Assembly (NCBI GenBank): GCA_020056205.1 | Contig: JAGVIF010000344.1 | Span: 1-11,664, forward strand | Length of the DNA stretch: 11,664 nt | Reading direction: 5' to 3' | Source: Lentisphaeria bacterium | GTDB taxonomy: Bacteria > Verrucomicrobiota > Lentisphaeria > Victivallales > GWF2-50-93 | Shown here: piece after piece, positions 1-7,498 of the stretch | Position numbering within the stretch: position 1 is the first letter of the stretch | Layout of the letters: the number at the start of each line of letters is the position of its first letter | The notes under the pieces: model-generated | The model's database searches: none | The model's input: the letters and a program-made list of their open reading frames with translations, nothing else | Told to the model about the DNA's origin: nothing | Position numbers and translations under genes: made by a program

Positions 1-70
1 CGGCCTGCGGTGAGCTTGCCCGCAGTGAGCTTGTTTGCGGTGAGCTTGCCTGCCCTGAGCTTGCCGAAGG
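1..70. repeat. 15-bp tandem repeat array, cut by the window edge
   Basis: The 8-mer TGAGCTTG recurs at 11, 26, 41 and 56, exactly 15 nt apart. The units are TGAGCTTGCCCGCAG, TGAGCTTGTTTGCGG, TGAGCTTGCCTGCCC and TGAGCTTGCCGAAGG; bases 1-10 resemble the end of a fifth unit. The first eight bases of each unit are fixed and the last seven vary. The period is a multiple of three, but no gene is evident across it. The unit resembles the short TGAGCTTG(T/C)CGAAGG sequence seen between genes in many bacterial genomes (recollection, not searched). It may extend to the left of the window. Confidence 0.75.
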
Positions 71-72
71 AG

Positions 73-107
73 TCGAACTCGTCGAACTTGTCGAATCCGG
101 AGTTCGA
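73..107. repeat. 9-nt direct repeats inside a short inverted repeat
   Basis: GTCGAACTC, GTCGAACTT and GTCGAATCC follow one another without gaps (72-98). The first copy also pairs with a downstream arm: TCGAACTC at 73-80 is the exact reverse complement of GAGTTCGA at 100-107, leaving a 19-nt loop. No T-run follows, so this is not an obvious terminator. It directly continues the 15-bp array and is probably part of the same intergenic repeat block. Confidence 0.5.
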
Positions 108-127
108 GAGCGCTGAAATGCGAAAGT

Positions 128-150
128 GTAGCACAGGCATCTTGCCTGTG
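128..150 (+). repeat. GTA-led hairpin with 3-nt loop
   Basis: A perfect 8-bp stem, CACAGGCA (132-139) with TGCCTGTG (143-150), closes the 3-nt loop TCT and is preceded by GTAG. Six A residues follow, so it is not an intrinsic terminator on the plus strand, and no T-run follows it on the minus strand. Layout, leader and loop match the hairpin at 9507-9528, with paired base changes in the stem, so the two are probably members of one dispersed structured-repeat family. Confidence 0.6.
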
Positions 151-167
151 AAAAAATTAGAAAGTAG

Positions 168-205
168 AAAACCTAAAACATAAAACTTAAAAACAAAGGC
201 ACTAA
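168..205 (+). repeat. AT-rich upstream element, copy 1 (carries the RBS of the first gene)
   Basis: This A-rich stretch has the order AAAACCTAAAA, then TAAAACTTAAAA, then ACAAAG-GCACTAA. The same order recurs at 2804-2855 with only a few substitutions and one 14-nt insertion. Copy 1 ends at the A of the start codon at 205, so its AAAGG (195-199) serves as the ribosome binding site. The low-complexity sequence is unlike the surrounding coding DNA. Whether it has promoter activity cannot be read from the sequence. Confidence 0.55.
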
Positions 206-1185
206 TGATAGACAACTCAAGGGACATCGCCGAATATATCCACATGAACGACGGATTTATGATACTTACCCACATCAATCCGGACGGAGACGCGATAGGC
301 TCGGCCGCAGGGCTTCTCCGGATTCTGCGTTCGCTCGGAAAAAGATCGGAGTTTTTCATGCCGGAAAATTTTTCCCCAAAATACCTGTCCCTTACAAACG
401 GGCTGATAACTAAAGGACCGCCGGATATAAGCTCATACCCGACAATTATATGCGTTGATTTCAGTTCGCCTGAAAGGGTGTCATTGCCGGAGAAAACCAG
501 GCTCCAAGACCTCAAAAACTTCATAATAAACATAGACCACCATCCGGACAATCAAATATTCGGAAACCTCAATCTTGTTGACCCGGGCGCGTCCGCCGCC
601 GCCCAAGTCATATTTAATCTTGCGAAATTCGCAGACTGGCCGATATCTCCGCCCGCCGCAAACTGCCTCCTCGCAGGCATACTGATGGACACCGGCGGCT
701 TCAAATTTGACAACACAAGCCCTTCAGCGTTAAGGGCGGCGGCGTCCCTGATAGAACTTGGAGCGGACTACGCATCGCTTGTCAGAGAACTTTTTTTCTC
801 AAAGAATATCGGCATGGCGCGCGTTGAATCTGAAATAGTGAAAGACCTTATGAAAACCGCTTTCGACGGCAAGTTCGCATGGGCTGTCATAGAAGACAGT
901 CTTTTCACCAAAAACGGGCTTGACCCACGCGAAAGCGAAGGGCTGATAGACGTTATCAGATGCATAGCCGGAACCGTGGTTGTCGCTTTTCTCTATAGAA
1001 ATGACGACGGGATGCGGTTTTCTCTAAGGTCGAAAGATCCATCATTTTCGGTTGGAAAAATTGCCAGAAAAATCGGCGGCGGCGGGCACGAACTGGCCGC
1101 CGGCGGATTCATAAAGACTGACAGCATTAACGACGCCGAAAAAATACTTCTCAACGAAATTGGAGATAAACTGAATGCCGGATAA
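205..1185 (+). CDS. nrnA: DHH/DHHA1 phosphoesterase, NrnA-type oligoribonuclease/pAp phosphatase
   Basis: The protein is predicted to be a cytoplasmic manganese-dependent phosphoesterase that degrades 2-5 nt RNA fragments and, in characterised NrnA enzymes, converts 3'-phosphoadenosine 5'-phosphate to AMP. Visible motifs are HINPDGDAIGS (His23, Asp27, Asp29), an Asp in CVDFSS, the DHH signature NIDHH (Asp111-His112-His113), GILMDTGGF with the fourth metal-binding Asp, and the C-terminal DHHA1 substrate loop GGGGHELAAGG around His295. At 326 residues it is the usual length for the family. The ATG at 205 has AAAGG just upstream. Its last 11 nt overlap truB; an NrnA-TruB pair is common in bacteria, usually downstream of infB and rbfA, but here the upstream side is repeat DNA rather than rbfA. 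Activity on cyclic dinucleotide products (pApA) is possible in this family and cannot be excluded. Confidence 0.9.
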   Translation: MIDNSRDIAEYIHMNDGFMILTHINPDGDAIGSAAGLLRILRSLGKRSEFFMPENFSPKYLSLTNGLITKGPPDISSYPTIICVDFSSPERVSLPEKTRLQDLKNFIINIDHHPDNQIFGNLNLVDPGASAAAQVIFNLAKFADWPISPPAANCLLAGILMDTGGFKFDNTSPSALRAAASLIELGADYASLVRELFFSKNIGMARVESEIVKDLMKTAFDGKFAWAVIEDSLFTKNGLDPRESEGLIDVIRCIAGTVVVAFLYRNDDGMRFSLRSKDPSFSVGKIARKIGGGGHELAAGGFIKTDSINDAEKILLNEIGDKLNAG

Positions 1186-1891
1186 CGCTGCGGAAAAACC
1201 GGTTTTTATGCAAAGCGGAATTTTGCTTGTTGACAAAGCGCCCGGATGGACAAGCCACGATGTCGTCAACTTCATAAGAAGAGCTTTCAATATCAGGAAA
1301 GCGGGACACTGCGGAACGCTTGATCCAAGAGCCACCGGCCTGCTCGTTATTCTGATTGGACAGGCCACAAAAATGAGTCAGGAACTTACCGGATCCGACA
1401 AGACATACGAAGCTTCTATAATTTTCGGGATAGAGACCGATTCGCAGGACATGGACGGCAAAATAATTTCCGAAAAGGGATGCGCAGGCCTTTCAGAGAC
1501 TCGGATTAGGGAGGTTTTTTCAAGATACATCGGAGAGATGGAGCAGATTCCTCCGATGTTCTCGGCGTCAAAGCGCTCCGGGAAAAAACTCTATGAGTTG
1601 GCGCGGCAGGGGATAGAAATAGAGAGAGACCCCAAGAAAATAACACTCCATTCTTTAACGGTGGACAAAATATATCCGCCCTACACCGATTTCACGCTGA
1701 AATGCTCGAAGGGAACCTACGTAAGAACACTATGCCGCGACATCGGCAAAGAACTCGCCTGCGGCGCCGCTCTGTACAAACTGCGCAGAACCGAAAGCGG
1801 AAATTTCAAAATCAAAGACGCCCGCTCCATTGAAGAGGTGCGCGCGTGGACGCAGGACGACCTGCGCAAAGCCCTAGTAAATATTCACTGA
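1175..1891 (+). CDS. truB: tRNA pseudouridine(55) synthase TruB, short form
   Basis: TruB isomerises uridine 55 in the T-loop of most tRNAs to pseudouridine. The N-terminal motif GILLVDKAPGWTSHDVV and the catalytic motif GHCGTLDPRATGLL, with nucleophile Asp50, are intact. So are QIPPMFSASKRSGKKLYELAR and KCSKGTYVRTLCRDIG, typical of the TruB core. The protein has 238 residues, whereas many bacterial TruB proteins have about 300. It stops after the core helix, so the C-terminal PUA-like domain is missing; short TruB proteins occur in several phyla and should still be active. The start is supported by GGAG at 1161-1164 and by the 11-nt overlap with the preceding gene, which suggests translational coupling. 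The last codons and the TGA lie in a 16-nt sequence that recurs at the right end of the window, so the present C-terminus may have been set by a repeat. Confidence 0.93.
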   Translation: MPDNAAEKPVFMQSGILLVDKAPGWTSHDVVNFIRRAFNIRKAGHCGTLDPRATGLLVILIGQATKMSQELTGSDKTYEASIIFGIETDSQDMDGKIISEKGCAGLSETRIREVFSRYIGEMEQIPPMFSASKRSGKKLYELARQGIEIERDPKKITLHSLTVDKIYPPYTDFTLKCSKGTYVRTLCRDIGKELACGAALYKLRRTESGNFKIKDARSIEEVRAWTQDDLRKALVNIH

Positions 1892-1892
1892 A
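1877..1892 (+). repeat. 16-nt repeat half-site spanning the truB stop codon
   Basis: GTAAATATTCACTGAA differs at one base from the left arm of the perfect inverted repeat at 11521-11561 (GTAAATATTCACCGAA). The differing base creates the truB stop TGA (1889-1891). Downstream, about 1903-1917, the bases GTGGAGTACTTTTA look like a decayed right arm, which would place the GGAG of the next gene's RBS inside the element. The two-copy match is read directly; calling it a mobile or expanded repeat is inference. Confidence 0.5.
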
Positions 1893-1917
1893 TTCGCACC
1901 CTTTGTGGAGTACTTTT

Positions 1918-2658
1918 ATGAAAAGAACGATGGACAGAAGAACTTTTATCACTTTGGCCGGGGGCGCGGCGCTTTCAACAGCATTCTTTTTTCCTTTCCA
2001 TATTTTTTCCTCCGATAAACGCGACGGGATGGAACCATTTCACTGGGCGCGCCTAAAATTCGAATTGACCAAGGATGCCCCCGACAAATGGAATGCGCAT
2101 CCGTGGGGGGATGAATTCTTCCTTGACATGCTTCAGGAATATACGAATCTCAATGTTGACAGGACATGGTATGTGGCGCCCCTCGACAATCTTGATGAAA
2201 TGATCAAATACCCTTTCATATTTATGACGGCCGAGGAGGAATTTGGATTTTCTGAACTACAAAGAAAAAATTTTGCCGAATATCTCAATAGAGGCGGTTT
2301 TATTTTTGCGGACGACTGCGTGTCGCCGGGCGGAGGAGATTTTTTCTTCGCGGACGTGAAAAAGAAGGTAGAAGACTTATTCGGACAAAAAATGGTCAGG
2401 CTCCCGGATGATCATGAAATCTACAGATGCTTTTTTAAATTGAATGGACTGCCTCATATACAGGGTAAAAGTCACGGCGGGTGGGCTCTTTTCCTGAACG
2501 GAAGGATGGCTGTCTTTCTCAACGCCGGAGACCTGCATTGCGGCTGGTGCAGTTTCAAACTGAGAAAGACCAACGGAAAATCATGGTTCACTGAGGAAAA
2601 AGAACTCAACTCGGTAAAGATGGGAATAAATATTCTTACTTATGCTATCACTCATTAG
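1918..2658 (+). CDS. DUF4159 domain protein with Tat signal
   Basis: This 246-residue exported protein carries an N-terminal twin-arginine signal: MDRRTFITLAGGAAL places Arg7-Arg8 before a hydrophobic stretch of about 15 residues, so it is expected to cross the membrane folded. The rest matches DUF4159, whose fold is related to glutamine-amidotransferase-like domains: RLKFELTKDAPDKWNAHPWG at the start, PFIFMTAEEEFGFSELQ, RGGFIFADDC, a PDDHEIYRCFF segment, and CGWCSFKL near the end. No catalytic role is established for the family. DUF4159 proteins often accompany MoxR/DUF58/BatA genes in related bacteria, and that operon follows here after 218 nt. The ATG at 1918 is chosen because GGAG lies 7 nt before it and it gives the clean Tat signal; a longer frame from 1846 would overlap truB and bury the signal. 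The stop is TAG, so amber is an ordinary stop in this genome. Confidence 0.8.
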   Translation: MKRTMDRRTFITLAGGAALSTAFFFPFHIFSSDKRDGMEPFHWARLKFELTKDAPDKWNAHPWGDEFFLDMLQEYTNLNVDRTWYVAPLDNLDEMIKYPFIFMTAEEEFGFSELQRKNFAEYLNRGGFIFADDCVSPGGGDFFFADVKKKVEDLFGQKMVRLPDDHEIYRCFFKLNGLPHIQGKSHGGWALFLNGRMAVFLNAGDLHCGWCSFKLRKTNGKSWFTEEKELNSVKMGINILTYAITH

Positions 2659-2876
2659 CCCGCTTATTTCATGAAAAATGCGGATACAAAACTTATGATT
2701 GCTATTTCCAAGGAGTCAGAATAGGGAAGTTCTAAAGGGAAAAGACTGAAGGCTGAAGGAAAAAGAGAAAGAAAACTTTGTGTCTTGGTGGTTTAAAAAT
2801 CTTAAAACCTAAAATCTAAAACTTAAAACATAGAAGTGTGAAACAAAGACACTAAAAAATTCAGAGTGAACATGCT
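2659..2876. other. Intergenic gap with A-rich repeat sequence
   Basis: No reading frame is convincing here. It begins with an imperfect stem (CCGC at 2660-2663 with GCGG at 2680-2683) that lacks a T-run. A purine-rich stretch with the repeat AGACTGAAGGCTGAAGG lies around 2743-2760. TTTGTGTCTTGGTGGTTT at about 2777-2794 is followed by the A-rich element at 2804-2855. GTGTCTT near 2780 and AAGACAC near 2847-2853 are inverted relative to each other across the A-rich core. A promoter for the operon starting at 2877 should lie in this gap, but no clear -35/-10 pair stands out. Confidence 0.5.
2804..2855 (+). repeat. AT-rich upstream element, copy 2
   Basis: This is the second copy of the element at 168-205. 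It opens with AAAACCTAAAA, continues with TAAAACTTAAAA and closes with ACAAAGACACTAA, with 14 extra bases (2829-2842) between the last two blocks. It ends 21 nt before the start codon at 2877, so unlike copy 1 it does not supply the RBS. The direct repeat is plain on inspection; its function is unknown. Confidence 0.55.
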
Positions 2877-5588
2877 ATGAGAGAAAAATTTTTTATCTTT
2901 GCCGTTTTATTATTTTTTACGGCTTGTTTTCCGCCCCTGCCCGCGGATGAATATGCCGTTATTCTTTCGTTGAAATCCGGCGACCAGAAATTATTTGACA
3001 CGAATATTTCATACTGCAAAGACCTTGAAAGCATCTTGTCAAAGGCCGGTTTGAAGAAAGAAAACATAATAATTTTTTTTGAAGGCGGGAATGCAAATTA
3101 TCGGGGATCTCTTGAGTCCGCGCCGGACAACATTTCGGCTAAATTCAAATCTTTAAAAGATGCCGCGAAGGAAAACGACACCCTCTGGTTTTTTATATTC
3201 GGGCATGCGAATCTTAACCGGCGCGGACTAAGCCTGGCAACGGAACAAACCCGTTTGAACGCGGAAACTTTAAGCGGATGGCTCAATGATTTGCCATGTG
3301 TCCAGATTATTTTCTGCATGAACACGCAAAGCAATAATTTCATGCGGATTCTCGCGGGGCGCTCCGACAGATTCATTTTCACCGCGACGAACAACGATAA
3401 CCAAATAAATCCGCCGCTGCTTCCGACATATCTTCTGCGGGAGTGGAAGGAAAATCCGGACGCCCCCCTTGCGAAAATCTTCGAACGCGCTTCAGAACTC
3501 ACACAGAACTATTACGTTGAAAATCAAATGGCGATTCCTGAAGTCCCGCAGTTTTACGACGGAAATGACATTTTTCAGTTTCCATTCAAAAACTTCGACG
3601 ACAGCGTTTTAAGCAAAATTTCGCTGCTGAACGCTGAAAACGCGCGCGCCATTGTTTCAATCAAACGCGGCAAAGAAGATATTGCGCGGACAATTTCAGA
3701 CGCCCCCGATAAAAGAGAGGAGAAAAGCGGGCCGTCCCACGAACCTGATAACGTCAAACCCGCCGGTGGCAAATTTGCGAAATTCGCAGAAGATATTCCC
3801 GCCAATGCGCCGACTGAAGAAACCCTTAAACTGCTCCAAACCGCAGTGGCCCTGAAGGAAAAATATAAAGACTTCAGCGCATTCTTTTGCGAGACCGCCT
3901 CCGAGTATTCCGTGAACACTGATTTTTCAGAAGACACCACGGAGAGGAACGCTGTTTATCTTCTCAAAGACATCGCCGCGGAAACATACGGCGCGCTTGT
4001 GTTAAAAGATTCCCCGCCCGACAATGAACTGAACATAAAAAGGGCAAGAATCATCTATCCGGACGGATCTTTCAGGGAAATCAAACCCGTCGTCTCAATA
4101 GACAAATCGGCGCGCGCGCGTTTTCACCGGCTTAAGTTTCCCGGCGCGAAAGCATCGTGCGTAATTGACACCGTGATAAAATATTCCGCAAGACCGCAGA
4201 CGCGCCTGCCGGAATTCAACAAAGAATTCATAATCCAAAGGAACATTCCCGTCGTCTCGTACGAATTAAAGCTCAAGCTTCCTAAAAATCTCTTTTTTCG
4301 CAGCAAGCTGTATAATCATGCCGACGTTCTACCGGTCGTCGAAGAAAACAGTTACAGCAAAATCCTGACATTCGCCTTCAAGAATATAGCCGCCTTTGAA
4401 GCTCTCCCGTACGATCCTCCGTTCAATGATTGCGCCGCGAGACTCCACATTTCTTCAATGAAAGACTGGGGCAGTTTCAGAGATTGGCTCGAAAGAATTA
4501 TGAAGGATAGCGGCGCTATTGACCCGGAGACCGCAAGCCTTGCGCAAAAACTGACAGCCTCCGCGAACAATGACGCGGAAAAAGTCAGGGCTGTTTATGA
4601 ATTTCTATGCGAACTTCGCTACGACACGACACCGATCGGCTCAAGGGCATTCCGTCCGAGACTCCCCGGTGAAGTCTGCGCAGAGAGATACGGCGACTGC
4701 AAAGACAAGGCAAATGCCCTCATCGCGATGGCGGGCTCGCTCGGCATAAAAGGATATATAGCGCTCATAAATCGTTTTTCTTCAACGGATTGCGATTTTC
4801 CCGGATGGCAGTTCAATCACGCTCTCGCGTTCTTTCCAAAATTGCCGGGATACGAAAACGGCCTGTGGTGCGACGCCACGGACGGCTCAACGCCTTTCGC
4901 GTCCCTTCCGCCCGGCGACATCGGGAGAACGGCATTCATAATGCTTGACAAATCCTTTGAATTCAGGAAAATTATTCCGCCGAACAATGTCGTGAATTCT
5001 CTATCCGAAGAGATAGAAATTTCTATTCTGCCTGAAAACAGGGCAAGCGCGGATTTAACCCTGAAAGCGACCGGCTTGAATGACTACTATTTAAGACAGG
5101 CGCTTAAAGGGGCAAGCCCCCTGCAGAAAATTCAGATTGTTCAGGACATTGTAAACTGTTCATTTACAGGATTTTCCGTGAAGGAAGTTTCCGCGTCTCC
5201 GCCGGAGGAGCTTTTAGGTTTTCTCATAGTGAAGGCGAAATGCGTTTCCGACGACATACGTCTGCCTCTCTCAAATATTCTGCCGCCTTACGATTTCTGG
5301 CGGTCCGTTTCCGCACCGTCGAGGGACCGCCTTCTCCAACTCAACGACAACCAGCCTTTCACGGTTGTCCAGCGGATAAAAATCAACGGAACTTTCTTTC
5401 CCCAAGTAACTTATGAAGACAAAAATGACTTATGCGAAGTATCGTTCAAATCGGCGCGCGGCGAAAATTCCTCCGAGATGGAGATTAAAATATCAGTAAA
5501 AAATACTTTGATAAACCCGGAAGATTATCTCAGGTTCAGAGATATGATTGTAAAGTGGTATTCAAAATTCAAAATAAAAGAGGACTGA
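2877..5588 (+). CDS. Exported caspase/C13-like plus DUF3857-transglutaminase protein
   Basis: This 903-residue protein starts with a hydrophobic export signal (residues 4-17; FFTAC is a poor lipobox, so it may be secreted or a lipoprotein). Residues 25-235 resemble a caspase/legumain-type (C13-like) fold: AVILSL, then LWFFIFGHAN with His110, then CVQIIFCMNTQS. The usual catalytic Cys position, aligned by eye, seems to hold Gln151, while a Cys lies at 147, so this part may be inactive. After a polar linker come a DUF3857-type beta region (about 315-490) and a transglutaminase-like core (about 555-690) with a complete Cys-His-Asp triad: Cys608 in YGDCKDKA, His648 in FNHALAF, Asp666 in LWCDATDG. 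The remaining 200 residues are a further beta-rich domain. It opens the operon and ends 6 nt before moxR. MoxR and DUF58 genes are also linked to the transglutaminase TgpA in Pseudomonas, but the architecture differs here. Its substrate is unknown. The start has only a weak RBS. Confidence 0.8.
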   Translation: MREKFFIFAVLLFFTACFPPLPADEYAVILSLKSGDQKLFDTNISYCKDLESILSKAGLKKENIIIFFEGGNANYRGSLESAPDNISAKFKSLKDAAKENDTLWFFIFGHANLNRRGLSLATEQTRLNAETLSGWLNDLPCVQIIFCMNTQSNNFMRILAGRSDRFIFTATNNDNQINPPLLPTYLLREWKENPDAPLAKIFERASELTQNYYVENQMAIPEVPQFYDGNDIFQFPFKNFDDSVLSKISLLNAENARAIVSIKRGKEDIARTISDAPDKREEKSGPSHEPDNVKPAGGKFAKFAEDIPANAPTEETLKLLQTAVALKEKYKDFSAFFCETASEYSVNTDFSEDTTERNAVYLLKDIAAETYGALVLKDSPPDNELNIKRARIIYPDGSFREIKPVVSIDKSARARFHRLKFPGAKASCVIDTVIKYSARPQTRLPEFNKEFIIQRNIPVVSYELKLKLPKNLFFRSKLYNHADVLPVVEENSYSKILTFAFKNIAAFEALPYDPPFNDCAARLHISSMKDWGSFRDWLERIMKDSGAIDPETASLAQKLTASANNDAEKVRAVYEFLCELRYDTTPIGSRAFRPRLPGEVCAERYGDCKDKANALIAMAGSLGIKGYIALINRFSSTDCDFPGWQFNHALAFFPKLPGYENGLWCDATDGSTPFASLPPGDIGRTAFIMLDKSFEFRKIIPPNNVVNSLSEEIEISILPENRASADLTLKATGLNDYYLRQALKGASPLQKIQIVQDIVNCSFTGFSVKEVSASPPEELLGFLIVKAKCVSDDIRLPLSNILPPYDFWRSVSAPSRDRLLQLNDNQPFTVVQRIKINGTFFPQVTYEDKNDLCEVSFKSARGENSSEMEIKISVKNTLINPEDYLRFRDMIVKWYSKFKIKED

Positions 5589-5594
5589 ATTCTT

Positions 5595-6596
5595 ATGAAC
5601 GAAAAAACTCCGCGGAACGCTTCGGAATCAATAGATGCTCTTCCCATCCTTGTGTCAAAAATCAAGGCCGAACTTAGGAAGCGCATCATCGGGCAGGATG
5701 AACTCATAAATCAGCTTATTGTTGCGATTTTCGCAAGAGGGCACTGCTTGCTGATCGGAGTTCCGGGTCTTGCCAAGACACTGCTGGTACACACCTTGGG
5801 CGAAATCGCGGATCTCGAATTCAGCAGAATACAGTTCACACCGGACATGATGCCGATGGATATAACAGGCAGTGAAATACTTGAGGAGGATCATGCCACC
5901 GGGCACAGAGCATTCAAGTTCATGAAAGGACCGGTTTTTTCACAGTTAATTCTTGCGGATGAAATAAACCGGACGCCGCCGAAAACCCAGGCGGCCCTGC
6001 TTGAGGCTATGCAGGAGAACAACGTAACCGTGTCGGGAAAAAAATATCCACTCAAACATCCATTTTTCGTCCTCGCCACGCAGAATCCGATTGAACAGGA
6101 GGGCACTTATCCTCTGCCGGAGGCGCAACTTGACCGCTTCATGTTCAGTTTAAATGTAACCTATCCAAAGTTCAATGAAGAGGTCGAAATACTGCTTTCA
6201 ACGACACAAAACAAGGCCGAAAAACTTGAAAAAGTCGTTACAGCAAATGAAATAATAAATCTGCAGACCGCAGTAAGAGACATTCACACGCCTCAATCGG
6301 TTGCCGAATACGCGGTTCGACTGGCGAGTTCAACGAGGCCTCACACCGCCAATGCCCCCGAACTGGTGAACAAATATCTGCGGTGGGGGGCGGGTCCAAG
6401 GGCGTCTCAATACTTGGCTCTCGCCGGAAAAGTGTATGCCGGCATGGACGGACGCTTCAATGTCGCAGTTGAGGATATAAAACGTTCGGCAATGCCGGTC
6501 ATGAGCCACAGGATAATTTTAAATTATCAAGCCGAGGCGGATATGAGAACCCCTGAAAATATCATCGAGGAACTTCTCGAATGCGCAAAACCGTAA
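5595..6596 (+). CDS. moxR: MoxR-family AAA+ ATPase
   Basis: This 333-residue cytoplasmic ATPase is predicted to use ATP hydrolysis to remodel partner proteins, typically through vWA-domain adaptors. Walker A is GVPGLAKT (55-62), the form typical of MoxR. Walker B is LILADEIN with Asp122-Glu123. Sensor 1 is ATQNPIEQEGTYPLPEAQLDRF with Asn164, followed by an Arg181 that fits the arginine-finger region. The C-terminal lid with RASQYL and VAVEDI is also typical. The length is normal for the family. It begins 6 nt after the preceding stop, with purine-rich AAAGAGGA upstream, and overlaps the next gene by 16 nt. Order and overlaps indicate co-translation with the DUF58 and BatA partners. The specific MoxR subfamily cannot be assigned from sequence inspection alone. 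Confidence 0.95.
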   Translation: MNEKTPRNASESIDALPILVSKIKAELRKRIIGQDELINQLIVAIFARGHCLLIGVPGLAKTLLVHTLGEIADLEFSRIQFTPDMMPMDITGSEILEEDHATGHRAFKFMKGPVFSQLILADEINRTPPKTQAALLEAMQENNVTVSGKKYPLKHPFFVLATQNPIEQEGTYPLPEAQLDRFMFSLNVTYPKFNEEVEILLSTTQNKAEKLEKVVTANEIINLQTAVRDIHTPQSVAEYAVRLASSTRPHTANAPELVNKYLRWGAGPRASQYLALAGKVYAGMDGRFNVAVEDIKRSAMPVMSHRIILNYQAEADMRTPENIIEELLECAKP

Positions 6597-7498
6597 TTTC
6601 CAATCCTTTATCTTCCGAATTCCTCGACACGGAGCTTCTGAGCCGTCTCCCAAACCTTGAAATAAGGGCGCGCTTCCTCGTAAGCGGCTTTCTTTCAGGA
6701 CTGCACAAAAGCCCGTTTCGCGGCTCAAGCGTCGAATTCAAGGAATTCAGAGATTACCAGCCCGGCGATGAATTGAAACTGATTGACTGGAAGGCTTACG
6801 CGAGGACAGACAGGCTGCACGTCAAATTGCGCGAGGAGGAGACAAATATGACGGTGAACATTCTGCTCGACAAAAGCGCGTCCATGAACTACCGCAGCGG
6901 CGGCGCGTCAATGACAAAATGGGATTACGCCCGCTCGCTCGTCGCCGCTTTTCTTCTTTTTCTGCACAGGCAAAGAGATGCCGCCTCGCTTTCTTTCATC
7001 GGAGAAAAACTTGAAACCATGAGTCGTCCGAGCACCCGTTCATCCCATTTTCATCAACTGATGGCGGCCCTGCACAGAGATTCTGACAGCAGAGAATCGA
7101 GGATAGCTGATTGTTTCGCGTCTTTGCTCCCTCTCGTCAGAATGAGGTCAATGGTTCTTGTTTTTTCCGATTTTTACGAGGAGGCTCAAAGACTGAAAAA
7201 TATTTTGAGCCATATGCGCCGCCTGAAGTGCGAGATACTGCTTTTCCACATCCTCGATCCTGCGGAACACAGTTTTGACTTTGAGGATTCTATTCTGTTG
7301 GAAGAGCTTGAGACATCGGAAAAAATCCATCTCTCCCCGGATCTCGTCCGCAAAGAATACGCGGAAAAAATTGAACATCATATGGGGCAAATCCGGGACC
7401 TGTGCGCCGACAAAAGCGAATATATCATCCTGAACACGAAGACATCGCCGATACATGCTCTCGGAAAATACCTGGCAAAAAGGAAACTTCTGCAATGA
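6581..7498 (+). CDS. DUF58 domain protein (vWA-like MoxR partner)
   Basis: This 305-residue protein has the DUF58 signature FRDYQPGDELKLIDWKAYAR (about residues 50-69), followed by LLDKSASM, a MIDAS-type DxSxS motif at Asp97-Ser99-Ser101 in a von Willebrand A-like fold. No membrane segment or signal peptide is visible, so it should act in the cytoplasm or at the inner face of the membrane. DUF58 proteins are nearly always encoded next to MoxR and are thought to link the ATPase to its targets. The ATG at 6581 lies within the end of moxR and is preceded by GAGGA 8-12 nt upstream. Its TGA overlaps the ATG of the next gene (ATGA at 7495-7498), a classic coupling arrangement. Confidence 0.92.
   Translation: MRKTVISNPLSSEFLDTELLSRLPNLEIRARFLVSGFLSGLHKSPFRGSSVEFKEFRDYQPGDELKLIDWKAYARTDRLHVKLREEETNMTVNILLDKSASMNYRSGGASMTKWDYARSLVAAFLLFLHRQRDAASLSFIGEKLETMSRPSTRSSHFHQLMAALHRDSDSRESRIADCFASLLPLVRMRSMVLVFSDFYEEAQRLKNILSHMRRLKCEILLFHILDPAEHSFDFEDSILLEELETSEKIHLSPDLVRKEYAEKIEHHMGQIRDLCADKSEYIILNTKTSPIHALGKYLAKRKLLQ

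Noticed and set aside
1..70. CRISPR array
   Set aside because: Units are 15 nt with a 7-nt variable part, far too short for repeat-spacer structure, and no cas gene is in the window.
128..156. Hairpin read as an intrinsic terminator
   Set aside because: An A-run, not a T-run, follows on the plus strand, and no T-run follows on the minus strand.
1846..1917. Upstream extension of the DUF4159 gene to an ATG at 1846
   Set aside because: It overlaps truB by 46 nt, lacks an RBS and would place 24 residues before a clean Tat signal; ATG 1918 has a well-spaced GGAG.
2660..2683. Terminator after the DUF4159 gene
   Set aside because: The stem is interrupted by mismatches and is not followed by a T-run.
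3575..3940. Minus-strand open frames inside the transglutaminase gene and others like it on both strands
   Set aside because: They lie wholly within a strongly supported gene, show no motif or RBS, and arise from its codon use.
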